In this document: in pieces, positions 32,091 through 40,892 of the stretch
How positions within the stretch are numbered: the stretch's first letter is position 1
How the letters are laid out: each line of letters opens with the position of its first letter
Assembly: GCA_020073385.1 (NCBI GenBank)
Contig: JAIQFH010000028.1
Location: 62,001 to 126,000 of the forward strand
Length of the DNA: 64,000 nt
Direction: 5' to 3'
Origin: Terriglobia bacterium
Lineage (GTDB): Bacteria > Acidobacteriota > Terriglobia > Terriglobales > Acidobacteriaceae
Program-made: the position numbers and the translations under genes
Notes under the pieces: generated by a model
What the model was told of the DNA's origin: nothing
The model's input: only the letters and a program-made list of their open reading frames with translations
Database searches by the model: none

Positions 32091-32804
32091 TTAGCGAGCT
32101 TCTGTTCCGTCGGACCAGCGTTGCACGCCAATCGCGAACATGGTCAGGTGCTCGTGGTCGTCGCTCATGGCGAGGATGGGAGAACCCGGGAGACCCGCCC
32201 CCCAGGTGGCGGGGGCGATCTGCGAATAGAAAAACATCAGGTGGGAGGGCCAGTGTTTGACGCTGTCGCCGCCGTATCCTTGCTTCGACATCATGTAGCA
32301 CATTGCGCCGGGTTCCATCGCCGGCAGTTCTTTTTTGGCAACGGCGGCGACGATGGCCTCGTCGACCTGAGCTTGGGTGCGTCCCGCCAGGATCAAGTCG
32401 GTCCTTTTGATATTGCGTGGGAGGAGCGAATGCGCGGCTGCCGCGTTATAACAAATCGGGGTCCGCACCTTCGGATTCCAAAAGTCGGCATCGGCTGCCG
32501 ACGTCCACGAACGTTCCACGATACAGACGAAACCGTTTTTGCCCTGGACCGCTGTTTCGAAGCCATGACGTCCAAGAACCAGGACCTCGGCATCGCCTGA
32601 GATGGACTCCGGTGCTGCGCTGCGCGCCAGAGCGATCTCGGCAGTCCGGTCCATAAGATACTGCTCGATCGGAGCCATGCTCGGATAAGTTGTCTTGGCA
32701 TCCTGTGCTATCGCATGGTTCGCCGTAACGAGGTACGCCGTACTGAGCACAACCAGCAGCGCGAAGCTTTTGATTGCGATTGCGCCAACCTTCTTTTTCC
32801 GCAT
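32091..32804 (-). CDS. Secreted hypothetical protein, unknown function
   Basis: 237 residues. Signal peptide (IKSFALLVVLSTAYLVTANHAIAQ), then a mixed alpha/beta protein with PSMAPIEQYLMDRTAEIALA, DAEVLVLGRHGFE, GFVCIVERSW and a C-terminal CYMMSKQGYGG ... HLMFFYS segment that is duplicated next door. Strong ribosome site AGGAGGAAAAC. Family not recognised beyond resemblance to hypothetical proteins of Acidobacteriota. It follows the YCII gene by 111 bp and could share control with the ECF42 sigma factor, which is inference. Confidence 0.65.
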   Translation of the reverse strand: MRKKKVGAIAIKSFALLVVLSTAYLVTANHAIAQDAKTTYPSMAPIEQYLMDRTAEIALARSAAPESISGDAEVLVLGRHGFETAVQGKNGFVCIVERSWTSAADADFWNPKVRTPICYNAAAAHSLLPRNIKRTDLILAGRTQAQVDEAIVAAVAKKELPAMEPGAMCYMMSKQGYGGDSVKHWPSHLMFFYSQIAPATWGAGLPGSPILAMSDDHEHLTMFAIGVQRWSDGTEAR

Positions 32805-32915
32805 TGTTTTCCTCCTGAGGATCGACTTTGGGGGACAGACCGTCCTTCTGCGTGCAGAGTCCTGCCGCTGTCGTCGTTCATTTGTGATTCGTTCGTTCGA
32901 GTTCGCTCAGTTGCT

Positions 32916-33263
32916 TCAGTCGGTTGCCGGATTGAAGAAGATCTCCCGCACTTCGACCTGCCCTCGGATGGCGGCGACGCCTTTGCGCGCCCATGCCAAC
33001 GCTTCGTCCATGTCAGCGCATTCCAATATCCAAAAACCGCCGATGTGTTCCTTGGTCTCAAGGTAGGGCCCGTCGGTGATGAGGACTCGGCCATCGGGTT
33101 GGCCTCGCAGCGACTTCGCGGACCCAAGGCCGCAAGCGAATTTCCTGACGCCGGCAGCAATCATCTCTTTGTTGAGCGCATGGATCGCGCGGCCCGTCGC
33201 TTCGTCTACTTGGGACGGGTCGAAGTTGTCTGGGATGTAACCTGCAACCAGAAATTGTGGCAT
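32916..33263 (-). CDS. YCII-related (DGPF) protein
   Basis: 115 residues. The YCII/DGPF fold is marked by VLITDGPYLETKEHIGGFWILE, matching the DGPFxExKE(x)LGG(F/Y) signature, and by the following ALAWARK helix. Proteins of this type are encoded beside ECF42 sigma factors in many genomes, and that arrangement is present here (sigma gene at 33388). Good ribosome site AGGAGAAG. Enzymatic activity not established. Confidence 0.88.
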   Translation of the reverse strand: MPQFLVAGYIPDNFDPSQVDEATGRAIHALNKEMIAAGVRKFACGLGSAKSLRGQPDGRVLITDGPYLETKEHIGGFWILECADMDEALAWARKGVAAIRGQVEVREIFFNPATD

Positions 33264-33380
33264 GTCTTCTCCTGTAAAGGTCTTCGAGCCAGCAGCACAG
33301 CTTGGCGCGCTGGATCGTTCTAAGCTCGATCGTTCATCCTATAGTCGTCGCCTACGGGGAAAATCGACATCCTAGACGGA

Positions 33381-33420
33381 CTTTTTTTCAATTCCTCGAG
33401 TTTTTTTTCAATTCCTCGAG
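33381..33420. repeat. 20-bp tandem duplication across a stop codon
   Basis: CTTTTTTTCAATTCCTCGAG is followed directly by TTTTTTTTCAATTCCTCGAG. The duplication spans the end of the ECF42 gene and shifts its last codons, replacing the expected KKKSV-stop with KKNSRN-stop. Confidence 0.9.
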
Positions 33421-34707
33421 ACGCATGGCGAGAAAACGGCGCTCGGGTTCCTGCTGCGCCAGGGCGAGCGCCTTCTCATACGAAGCACGGGCCTCGGGAA
33501 TCCGCCCTAATCTGCGACAGAGATCGGCACGGGCAGAGTGCGCGAGGTGATAGTTGGAGAGATGCTCGCGGGCCAGCAGATCATCGATAAGACGAAGGCC
33601 CTGCTCCAGACTTTCGCGCGTCCCATCGCACATGGCAACGGCCACGGCGCGGTTCAGTTCGACAATCGGCGATGGATGAATCTGAAGCAACCGGTCGTAG
33701 AGCAGCGTAATCTCGCGCCAATCCGTGGATGCCGCGGAGGAACTCGCGGCGTGAACGGCCGCAATGGCCGCCTGCAGCGTGTAGGCGCCGAAGCGGCGCG
33801 ATCGAAGAGCGCGTTCGGTGAGCGAGATGCCTTCGGCGATCTGATCCCTGTTCCACAACGACCGATCCTGCTGCTCCAACAGGATCAAGTCTCCCTCGGG
33901 AGAGGTTCTGGCGGCGCGGCGCGACTCATGCAGCAGCATGAGCCCCAACAGGCCCATCACCTCGGGTTCATCAATTGAGCGAAGCTGGAGCAGGTCTTTC
34001 TTCAGCAAATCGAGCAGGAGTCTGCCCAGACGGATCGCCTCGCGGCTGAGTTCGGCGCCGGTCGTTTCAGCCGAGTATCCCTCGTTGAAGATCAGATATA
34101 CGACTAGAAGGACAGCTCCCAACCGCGCCGATAATTCCTGCGACGCTGGCACCTGGTAAGGAATTGCCTTTTCACGGATGACCGCCTTCGCGCGCACGAT
34201 GCGTTGGGCGAGAGTTGCCGGCGTAACCAGAAATGCCCGGGCAATCTCCTCCGTGGTCAGGCCGCAGATTTCGCGCAAGGTGAGCGCAACCTGCCCTTCT
34301 GGAGGCAGAGCGGGATGGCAGCAGGTGAAGATGAGACGGAGGCGATCATCTTCGATCTCGTCATCATCGTCGTCGTGATTGGGGGAAGCTCCGTTGAGGC
34401 GGGCTTCCGTGTCGAGCGCAAAATCTCTTTGTGCTCCGTCGAGACGGGCGCGCCGGCGCATCCCGTCGATGGCCTTGAAGCGTGCCGTTGAAATCAGCCA
34501 GGGGCGCGGCTTGTCCGGAATACCAGTCTGAGGCCAGGACTCCAGAGCGGCGGCGAATGCCTCATGCATGGCCTCTTCGGCGAGATCCAGATCTCCGAGG
34601 AGGCGCACCAGCGTCGCCAGAACCCGGCCCGATTCTGCCCGGTAAAGAGTGTCGATGATCCTGCTGAGTTGGGTCCTGCTGAGTTGTTCGGGCACAGGCG
34701 GCGGCAT
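33388..34707 (-). CDS. ECF sigma factor of the ECF42 type with TPR-like C-terminal extension
   Basis: 439 residues. Region 2 (LVRLLGDLDLAEEAMHEAFA, PRPWLISTARFKAIDGMRR) and region 4 (LTLREICGLTTEEIARAFLV) of ECF factors take up the first 190 residues. A long helical extension of DUF6596/TPR type follows (VVYLIFNEGYSAE, ELNRAVAVAM, LAHSARADLCRRLGR). This architecture plus an adjacent YCII gene defines ECF42; no anti-sigma factor is present, so regulation probably lies in the extension. A 20-bp tandem duplication has rewritten the last few residues. Confidence 0.92.
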   Translation of the reverse strand: MPPPVPEQLSRTQLSRIIDTLYRAESGRVLATLVRLLGDLDLAEEAMHEAFAAALESWPQTGIPDKPRPWLISTARFKAIDGMRRRARLDGAQRDFALDTEARLNGASPNHDDDDDEIEDDRLRLIFTCCHPALPPEGQVALTLREICGLTTEEIARAFLVTPATLAQRIVRAKAVIREKAIPYQVPASQELSARLGAVLLVVYLIFNEGYSAETTGAELSREAIRLGRLLLDLLKKDLLQLRSIDEPEVMGLLGLMLLHESRRAARTSPEGDLILLEQQDRSLWNRDQIAEGISLTERALRSRRFGAYTLQAAIAAVHAASSSAASTDWREITLLYDRLLQIHPSPIVELNRAVAVAMCDGTRESLEQGLRLIDDLLAREHLSNYHLAHSARADLCRRLGRIPEARASYEKALALAQQEPERRFLAMRLEELKKNSRN

Positions 34708-34865
34708 CTACGCCAAACTAGCAAACGGAGTGGCTCGACACAACTGCGCTCGGGCTTCCCCTACCACAATTCAGCGGCCCGCGACTGGTCTGATCGAGGG
34801 TTTGCGGTGGGACAATCTCTCAACGCTCACTTGGATCCGCCGGAATACTACCGAGCACGGCGATT

Positions 34866-36371
34866 TCACGTTACCTGCCTCAAAGCCGGATAAACTTTCC
34901 GATAACTGCGGTACGCATTCTGCATCGTCGCCGAATCCTTCTGATTCGGTGCGATCCGCTTCGCCACCCGCACAATCGCATCGCAGGCCTGCTCCACCGA
35001 CGACCACGCGCCCGCACCGGTCCCCGCCAGAATCGCTGCCCCGTACGCGGCGCCTTCTTCAGCTGCCACAATCTCCACCTCGTGCCCGTAGACATCCGCC
35101 TGAATCTGCCGCCACAACGGCGAACGCGCGCCGCCTCCACCCAGCCGAATCGAGGTCACCGGAATCTTCATCTCCTCGAAGATGGTGAAGGAATCTTTCA
35201 AACTAAACGTCACGCCCTCCAAAATCGCGCGAATGACGTGCGCCCGCGTGTGCGAAGCCGTCAGGCCCACCAGCGCCGCCCGCGCATTCGGATCGAGATG
35301 CGGCGTGCGCTCGCCCATCAGATATGGCGCCCACAGCGCACCTTCCGACCCAGCCGGTGCAGCAGCTGCTTCCTCGGCAAACACATCGTAGGGATCGCGC
35401 CCGTCCTTCTTCTGCACTCCCGGCGACGCTGCTCCGAAGTTGTCGCGATACCAGCGCAGCGACAGTCCCGCCGCTTGTGTCACTCCCATCACGTGCCAGC
35501 GTCCCGGAATCGCGTGACAGAACGTATGCAATCGTCCCGCAGGATCCATCGCCGGACGATCGGTCGAAGCAAACACCACGCCCGACGTTCCAATCGTGGC
35601 GCTGACGGCGCCCACGCGTGCGATGCCCATCCCCACCGCGCCCGCAGCCTGATCCCCCGCGCCCGCTACCACCGGAGTTCCCGCGTGCAGCCCGGTAGCT
35701 TCCGCTCCGGCAGCCGAGATCTTGCCGCACACCTCCGGCGATTCGAACAGCGCCGGCAGCAAACTCTCCTTAATGCCGGTCTTGGCCAACACTTCCTTCG
35801 ACCAGCGCCGGTGGGCCACGTCGAGCAGCAGCGTGCCGGAAGCATCCGCCATATCGATGGCGCGTTCCCCCGTGAGGCGAAACCGCACGTAATCTTTCGG
35901 CAGCATGACATGCGCCACGCGCGCCCAAGCCTGGGGCTCGTTCTCGCGCACCCAAAGAAATTTGGTCAATGTGAAATTCGTCAGTGGAGGATTGCAGGTG
36001 AGTCGAATCAGCGCATCCCGCCCAAAAAGCTTCTCCAGTTCAACGGATTGCGCCTCGCTCCGTTGATCACACCAGATCAGCGCCGGCCGCACCACTTCAT
36101 CTGAAGCATCGAGCAGCACTGCCCCATGCATCTGCCCCGAGAATCCCACGCATGCAATTTCCTCCGCGCGAATCCCGGAGGTTTCGAGCGCCTTCCGCAC
36201 CGCCGCTCCGCACGCCTGCCACCAGTCCCGCGGATCCTGCTCCGCCCAGCCAGGCTTCGGGCTGGCAAAGTGTTGATGTTCCGCCGATGCCGAAGCGACA
36301 ACGGTTCCCTGCGCATCAATCACCAGCGCCCGCGTTCCGCCTGTTCCCACATCGATGCCTAGGAAAGCCAT
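34866..36371 (-). CDS. xylB: Xylulokinase
   Basis: 501 residues, FGGY family. FLGIDVGTGGTRALVID (phosphate 1), GFSGQMHGAVLLD, catalytic Asp in DMADASGTLLLDV, GAGDQAAGAVGMG and the C-terminal RLGGGGARSPLWRQIQADV are typical of XylB. Phosphorylates D-xylulose to xylulose-5-phosphate. Its neighbours, the LacI regulator and the GH67 alpha-glucuronidase, point to xylan-derived pentose use; no xylA is in the window. Confidence 0.92.
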   Translation of the reverse strand: MAFLGIDVGTGGTRALVIDAQGTVVASASAEHQHFASPKPGWAEQDPRDWWQACGAAVRKALETSGIRAEEIACVGFSGQMHGAVLLDASDEVVRPALIWCDQRSEAQSVELEKLFGRDALIRLTCNPPLTNFTLTKFLWVRENEPQAWARVAHVMLPKDYVRFRLTGERAIDMADASGTLLLDVAHRRWSKEVLAKTGIKESLLPALFESPEVCGKISAAGAEATGLHAGTPVVAGAGDQAAGAVGMGIARVGAVSATIGTSGVVFASTDRPAMDPAGRLHTFCHAIPGRWHVMGVTQAAGLSLRWYRDNFGAASPGVQKKDGRDPYDVFAEEAAAAPAGSEGALWAPYLMGERTPHLDPNARAALVGLTASHTRAHVIRAILEGVTFSLKDSFTIFEEMKIPVTSIRLGGGGARSPLWRQIQADVYGHEVEIVAAEEGAAYGAAILAGTGAGAWSSVEQACDAIVRVAKRIAPNQKDSATMQNAYRSYRKVYPALRQVT

Positions 36372-36447
36372 GATTCCATCTGACCTTTCGTTGATTGGCT
36401 AAATTGGCTAACAGCCAAGGTGGAAGTGGAGCCCCGAGGCGACCACT

Positions 36448-36510
36448 GGGGCTGAAGCCCATTGTTGATGCTGCGCCCTTTACGCGGCGCTAAAGCGCCG
36501 CTCTTCCACG
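36448..36510 (+). repeat. GCTGAAGC/GCGGC-TAAA double-hairpin repeat, copy 2
   Basis: GGGGCTGAAGCCC, spacer, GCGGCGC-TAAA-GCGCCGC, TCTTCCACG. The stem differs from the other two copies by a paired change that keeps it complementary. Confidence 0.75.
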
Positions 36511-36589
36511 TCACCACCTGCATTCAGGAGTTTTTCCGCAACGGCTAAAAGCCCTGCCCTTTCAAGACATCAATTCCACGCAAGGGCTG

Positions 36590-37708
36590 CTAAGCGAGAT
36601 CGTGCACCAACCTGCGCGCTTCCTGTCCGTTTTGCCCGTTCTTGCTGGCGGATTCCTGCGATTGCCGGCTCAGGAAGAAATCCAGATTCCCCCGCATCAC
36701 CAGGTGGGGCGCCAGCGAAACTTGATTCGACCTCCGCCCGCCCTCCGCCAGGAACTCATGCAAGAGCCGGAGAGCCATCTGCCCCTGCGCTCGCGGGCGT
36801 TGGTAAATCGTGGCCGCCACTCTGCCCGAACGTATGTAAGGCACGAGATCTGGGAACAAGTCCGTGGTGATGATCGTCAGCCGATCCAGCACCTTCGCGT
36901 CGCAAGCCGCTTTCAGCACGGGTATCGACGCCTCGGTGGTCACATACATTCCGGCGAGGTCAGTCCGCTCTTCAAACAGCTTGCGGCATTTTCGATACGC
37001 TTCTCGCTCTACATCGTGGTCTTCGATCGGCTTGAGCAGTTCCAGATGGGGGTAAAACGACTTCAGCGTGGATTCGAAAGCTCCGTATTTCTCCGCGTGC
37101 TCGGTAATCCCCATATCGAACACGGTGATCCCGACCGACCCGGTCCGCCCTCCGAGGAACTTTCCCATCAGATCGGCGGCGATGGCACCGCTCGCCAGCG
37201 TATCGATCGCGACGATTCCCAATCTCCCGCTGTTGGGCGCGTCCGTCGCGACGCACACCACCGGAATATGCGACCGCGAGGCGCGGCGGATCCATGGCCT
37301 GAGAGTTTCCGGACGGCTCGGGAAGGTAATGATCCCGTCAACCTTCGCGGCGATGGCCGCTTCCAAGGCCTCCTCCTCGCCCTCTCCCAGGCTGGGAGAC
37401 GTTCTAAATTCCACTTCCACATTTTCAAGAAGGATGCCCGCAGCCTCTTCTCGAATCCCCGCGCGCACTTCGTCCCAGAACGAGGTCGTGCCCTGCAGCG
37501 TATTCACCGAGATTCGCAGAGTCTTTTTCGACGACAGGTATCGAGCCGCCAGATTCGGCCGGTAGCCCAGGTTCCTCGCCATCTGCAAGACTCTGGCCCT
37601 GGTCGCAGGACTTACTCCCGGATGGTCGTGTAGTGCGCGGTGAACGGTGCCGATGGACGTGCCCAGCGACTTCGCAATGTCGCCGAGAGTGGCGGGAGGC
37701 TTTCCCAT
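36590..37708 (-). CDS. LacI-family transcriptional regulator
   Basis: 372 residues from ATG MGKPPATLGD; the longer upstream frame runs into the probable operator. N-terminal HTH TLGDIAKSLGTSIGTVHRAL with hinge NLGYRPNLAARYL, then a periplasmic-binding-like effector domain (VDGIITFPSRPE, LAGMYVTTEASIPVL, VAATIYQRPRAQGQMALRLL). It is likely to sense a sugar, and the linked xylB and GH67 genes suggest a xylan breakdown product. A GTAAACGTTAAC half-palindrome lies about 85 bp upstream, consistent with autoregulation. Confidence 0.9.
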   Translation of the reverse strand: MGKPPATLGDIAKSLGTSIGTVHRALHDHPGVSPATRARVLQMARNLGYRPNLAARYLSSKKTLRISVNTLQGTTSFWDEVRAGIREEAAGILLENVEVEFRTSPSLGEGEEEALEAAIAAKVDGIITFPSRPETLRPWIRRASRSHIPVVCVATDAPNSGRLGIVAIDTLASGAIAADLMGKFLGGRTGSVGITVFDMGITEHAEKYGAFESTLKSFYPHLELLKPIEDHDVEREAYRKCRKLFEERTDLAGMYVTTEASIPVLKAACDAKVLDRLTIITTDLFPDLVPYIRSGRVAATIYQRPRAQGQMALRLLHEFLAEGGRRSNQVSLAPHLVMRGNLDFFLSRQSQESASKNGQNGQEARRLVHDLA

Positions 37709-37789
37709 TTTTGAGGCCTTGCGTCGGGGCCGGCCATCTACAGCCAGCAGAAATTTCAGGAGGCGGTTAGCCACCCTTCCTCCGGAACC

Positions 37790-37801
37790 GTAAACGTTAA
37801 C
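37790..37801. promoter_or_regulatory. LacI-type operator-like site upstream of regulator gene
   Basis: GTAAACGTTAAC centred on CG, close to the LacI/PurR-family consensus GTAAACGTTTAC found perfectly at 60309-60326. It lies between the GH67 and LacI genes. Confidence 0.5.
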
Positions 37802-37866
37802 GGAACTCAGCAAAATCCGCAAGCCGGAGGGCCCAAAAAGTTGAATTTAATGGATAAAGTCCCTCT

Positions 37867-39996
37867 CTACGGTCGAAAACGTCCTTTTTGATCCGGGATT
37901 CCCGACAGACCATAGATCCACCTGCAGATGGCGTCGCGCCACTTCACGGCTTCTCCCGCCTGAAACTCGAAGCGAGCCAGGATGTCCCCATACCGTTCGG
38001 GATCGACGCGACCCTCAAGCGTCTTCCACTGGGCGACGAAATCGCGGGCGTGTTCGGCTCCATCGTAGTGCGAGTCATACACGTGTTGAATGACGGTTCT
38101 TCCCGAGTGCAAAACGTACGTGTACGGGACGTGATGAAAGAACAATAGCAGGTTGTCCGGACAGGCCGTCAGCGCTTCATACATCTTCTGCACCTCCGGC
38201 GGATACTGGCCGATGTACCCGGTTCCCGTGGCGATAGTACGATCCATGCCGATCCCCTGATGGTCCGCTCGATGCCACTGTCCCCAACCGTTTTCCTCTG
38301 ATGACTCGGGCCCCGGATCGTAGTGATTTCCCAAAATGTTGGTGAGAGTTCCGGCGCCGAGGGGCCCGGTATAGCTTTCGTAGACCGGCCACGAACCGAG
38401 TTGCAGATTCGCGATCGTCTTGACCACCAGCGGATCGTTGCCGAATGTAAGCCGAGTCCACTCATCAATAATCTTTTCGCTGCTCAAGTCCGGATTCCAC
38501 GCCAGCCGTCCAAAGCCATAAAGGCTCGCCATAGCCAGCGGGCTCCCCAGCCAGTTCGCGTCGAGACCGACATTCGCCACTCCCACAAAGCCGCCGACCG
38601 GACGATGAAAGACGCGTCCGCTGACCAGGTCTTTCACCGGCGTCGATCCACCATCCACGCCCATGTCGAAATCCAGAACTTCCTTCCACATGGGAACTAG
38701 AAAACAGAGATGCTTCTGCTGCCCCGTGTATTCCTGCGTAATCTGCAGTTCGATGGCTTCGTTGGTGCGGCGCAATCCGGCAAACAGCGGCGACACCGGC
38801 TCTCGCACCTGGAAATCGATCGGCCCATTCTTGATCTGAACAATGGCGTTGTCGTCGAACTTGCCATCGAGTGGATGAAAATTGTCGTAGGCCGCCTTCG
38901 CGCGATCGTTTTTCGGATCACGCCAATCAAGATGATGGTTGTAAACGAAGGCCCGATAAAAGACCACGCCTCCATGCGGCTTGAGCGCCTGCGCGATCAC
39001 ATTCGCGGCATCAGCGTGACTGCGTCCATAAGTCGAAGGCCCGGAGCGCCCTTCGGAATCGGCCTTCACCACAAAGCCGCCGAAGTCCGGAATCTGCCGG
39101 TAGATTCCATCGACTTTCTTGCGCCACCACTCCGCCACACGCGGATCAATCGGATCGAATGTGTCCAGCCCTCCGATCAACTTCGGGCTGCTCAAATCGA
39201 CCGACATCGATATCTGCACGCCCCATGGCCTGAACACATCAGCGATGCGCTTGGTTTGTGCGATGAAGTCATCTTCCAGCACACCCGGAGCTGCATTCAC
39301 GTTGTTGATCGTGCATCCGTTAATTCCAATCGAAGCCAGCAGCCGCGCGTATTCCCCTGCGCGCGTCAGATCGCTGCGGACCTTCCCATCCGCGAAAAAT
39401 ATCGACGGCCCGCCGTATCCCCTCTCGATGCGCCCGTCAAGGTTGTCCCACTGATTGACCCACCGGATGGGGGCATACGGATTCTGGATTTCATTGATGC
39501 CGCCGAGACTTTCTCCCCGGGCGATCTTGCTCAGCAGCGCAAACACTCCATACAGCACGCCGCGATCATTCGCGGCAGTGATCACGAGACATTCAGCGTG
39601 CCCGATCTCGTCGGTCGTGAGCCAATATCCATCCGCTTCCAACGGGCTAGGCGGCCGCAGCGATGGGGCAACATCGTGAAGATCGCGAATCGTGCCCAAC
39701 ACGACTACGCTGCCCTTGATGCCGCCGCTCAATTTGAGAGTGCGCCCCAGCATCTTCTCCACACCAATGGCCAGTTCCTGCCGCGCGGTGTCGAGCACAG
39801 GAGATTTGCCGAACAAAACGGACGCGCCCGGCAATTTTTCGTAATTCCTCGCCGCTTTCGAATCCAGCGGCGCGTAACGCAGCCATGCCGCGGTCTCGAT
39901 TGCAGGATCAGCCTGGGCAAATAAAGGCGTGACGATCAGGAAGGAGATCAGCGCTAAAAGAAAAACCATGGTGGAACTGCAGAAGCGGTATCGCAT
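37867..39996 (-). CDS. Secreted GH67 alpha-glucuronidase
   Basis: 709 residues with signal peptide (MVFLLALISFLIVTPLFAQA). GH67 landmarks: WVNQWDNLDGRIERGYGG, FVVKADSEGRSGPSTYGR with the acid-side Glu, VFYRAFVY, and QIKNGPIDFQVREPVSPLF with the Asp and Glu that act as the catalytic base pair. The C-terminal helical domain follows. It removes 4-O-methyl-glucuronic acid from xylo-oligosaccharides. Its ATG overlaps the stop of the YkgJ-family gene (TGATG), so the two are co-translated despite unrelated functions. Confidence 0.93.
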   Translation of the reverse strand: MRYRFCSSTMVFLLALISFLIVTPLFAQADPAIETAAWLRYAPLDSKAARNYEKLPGASVLFGKSPVLDTARQELAIGVEKMLGRTLKLSGGIKGSVVVLGTIRDLHDVAPSLRPPSPLEADGYWLTTDEIGHAECLVITAANDRGVLYGVFALLSKIARGESLGGINEIQNPYAPIRWVNQWDNLDGRIERGYGGPSIFFADGKVRSDLTRAGEYARLLASIGINGCTINNVNAAPGVLEDDFIAQTKRIADVFRPWGVQISMSVDLSSPKLIGGLDTFDPIDPRVAEWWRKKVDGIYRQIPDFGGFVVKADSEGRSGPSTYGRSHADAANVIAQALKPHGGVVFYRAFVYNHHLDWRDPKNDRAKAAYDNFHPLDGKFDDNAIVQIKNGPIDFQVREPVSPLFAGLRRTNEAIELQITQEYTGQQKHLCFLVPMWKEVLDFDMGVDGGSTPVKDLVSGRVFHRPVGGFVGVANVGLDANWLGSPLAMASLYGFGRLAWNPDLSSEKIIDEWTRLTFGNDPLVVKTIANLQLGSWPVYESYTGPLGAGTLTNILGNHYDPGPESSEENGWGQWHRADHQGIGMDRTIATGTGYIGQYPPEVQKMYEALTACPDNLLLFFHHVPYTYVLHSGRTVIQHVYDSHYDGAEHARDFVAQWKTLEGRVDPERYGDILARFEFQAGEAVKWRDAICRWIYGLSGIPDQKGRFRP

Positions 39997-40607
39997 CAGG
40001 CCGCCAGAGGAAAAGCGATGATCGTCTCCCCACGGAGTCCCGTACCCTTTTCGACTTCCTTGAGTAATCGCGACTCCCGGTCTTCTGGATCGGGGATCAT
40101 TTCACAAGCCGCAATCTCTTTCTCCGAAAAACCGTGATAGCAGAGTTCGCAGACGCCCAATCCACCTTCGGCGCGCACCGGAGGTCCGAACGTGCGGCAG
40201 GTCATGGGACGCGAGTCATACAGATCGCAAGTGCCCTCATCGAGGTCGAGCGCCGGACAAGGCTCCTCGTTGGCGAAGTCTTCAAAGCGCCGACGATCTT
40301 CTTTTGTCTTTCCGAGCAGGCCAGTCTTGGGATCGCCCGGAAAGTCGCGTGACAGTCGCGTGACCGAATCACGAGCACGTTGCCGGACGGCTGCGGCCCT
40401 CTCAGGATCCCTCGCCGCAAGCTCGGCTACGCCTTGCCGCAATCGTGCGGCATCGAGCTGATTGATGGCGAACACGCCTATGCAGCACGGCGTACATCCT
40501 TTCCGGCAAACGAGCCCACCTTTGCTTTTGCGCGTCGTATCCGCCAATGCAGCGTCGACGATTTGAATCAATCTCTGATCCCCGGAGGATGGAAAATGAT
40601 ACGCCAC
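39996..40607 (-). CDS. YkgJ-family cysteine cluster protein
   Basis: 203 residues. CRKGCTPCC near residue 34 is the CxxCxxCC motif of YkgJ/CxxCC proteins. Further cysteines follow in EEPCPALD, GTCDLYDSRPMTCRTFG and GVCELCYHGF, forming a putative zinc or iron site. Function of the family is unsettled. Overlaps the GH67 start by one base. Confidence 0.82.
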   Translation of the reverse strand: MAYHFPSSGDQRLIQIVDAALADTTRKSKGGLVCRKGCTPCCIGVFAINQLDAARLRQGVAELAARDPERAAAVRQRARDSVTRLSRDFPGDPKTGLLGKTKEDRRRFEDFANEEPCPALDLDEGTCDLYDSRPMTCRTFGPPVRAEGGLGVCELCYHGFSEKEIAACEMIPDPEDRESRLLKEVEKGTGLRGETIIAFPLAA

Positions 40608-40892
40608 ACCGAAGAGGATACCTCATCCCGGGAAATGCCGCGTCGCTGCTACGTGATCTTCAATCGTTACAATGGATTTTTTGAGTTGGACTAAGAGTCC
40701 TCATCTGACGCAGAGTATTTTTGCTGATTCTGCATCGTGGCAGAAGGCATTGAGACCCCCCGTTTGGTTCTCCTCGCGCGACGGAACTCAACAGTCGTAC
40801 ATCGATCCGAGACGTTCCAACAAGAATCGCTGCACCCGTCTCTAAAAACATGCGGACGGGTGCAGGCTTCTTCACATTTTTCAGGGAGAGCG

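Noticed and set aside
32121-33323. Plus-strand frames opposite the hypothetical and YCII genes
   Set aside because: Minus-strand frames carry a signal peptide and YCII motif with good ribosome sites; the plus frames do not.
35082-36104. 340-codon plus-strand frame opposite xylB
   Set aside because: Antisense shadow of a clear xylulokinase gene.
38710-39924. 404-codon plus-strand frame opposite GH67
   Set aside because: Antisense shadow; the minus strand has complete GH67 motifs.
40737-40892. N-terminal extension of the short LacI protein
   Set aside because: HTH proteins of this family start a few residues before TVAARVG, and the ATG at 40893 has a strong ribosome site.
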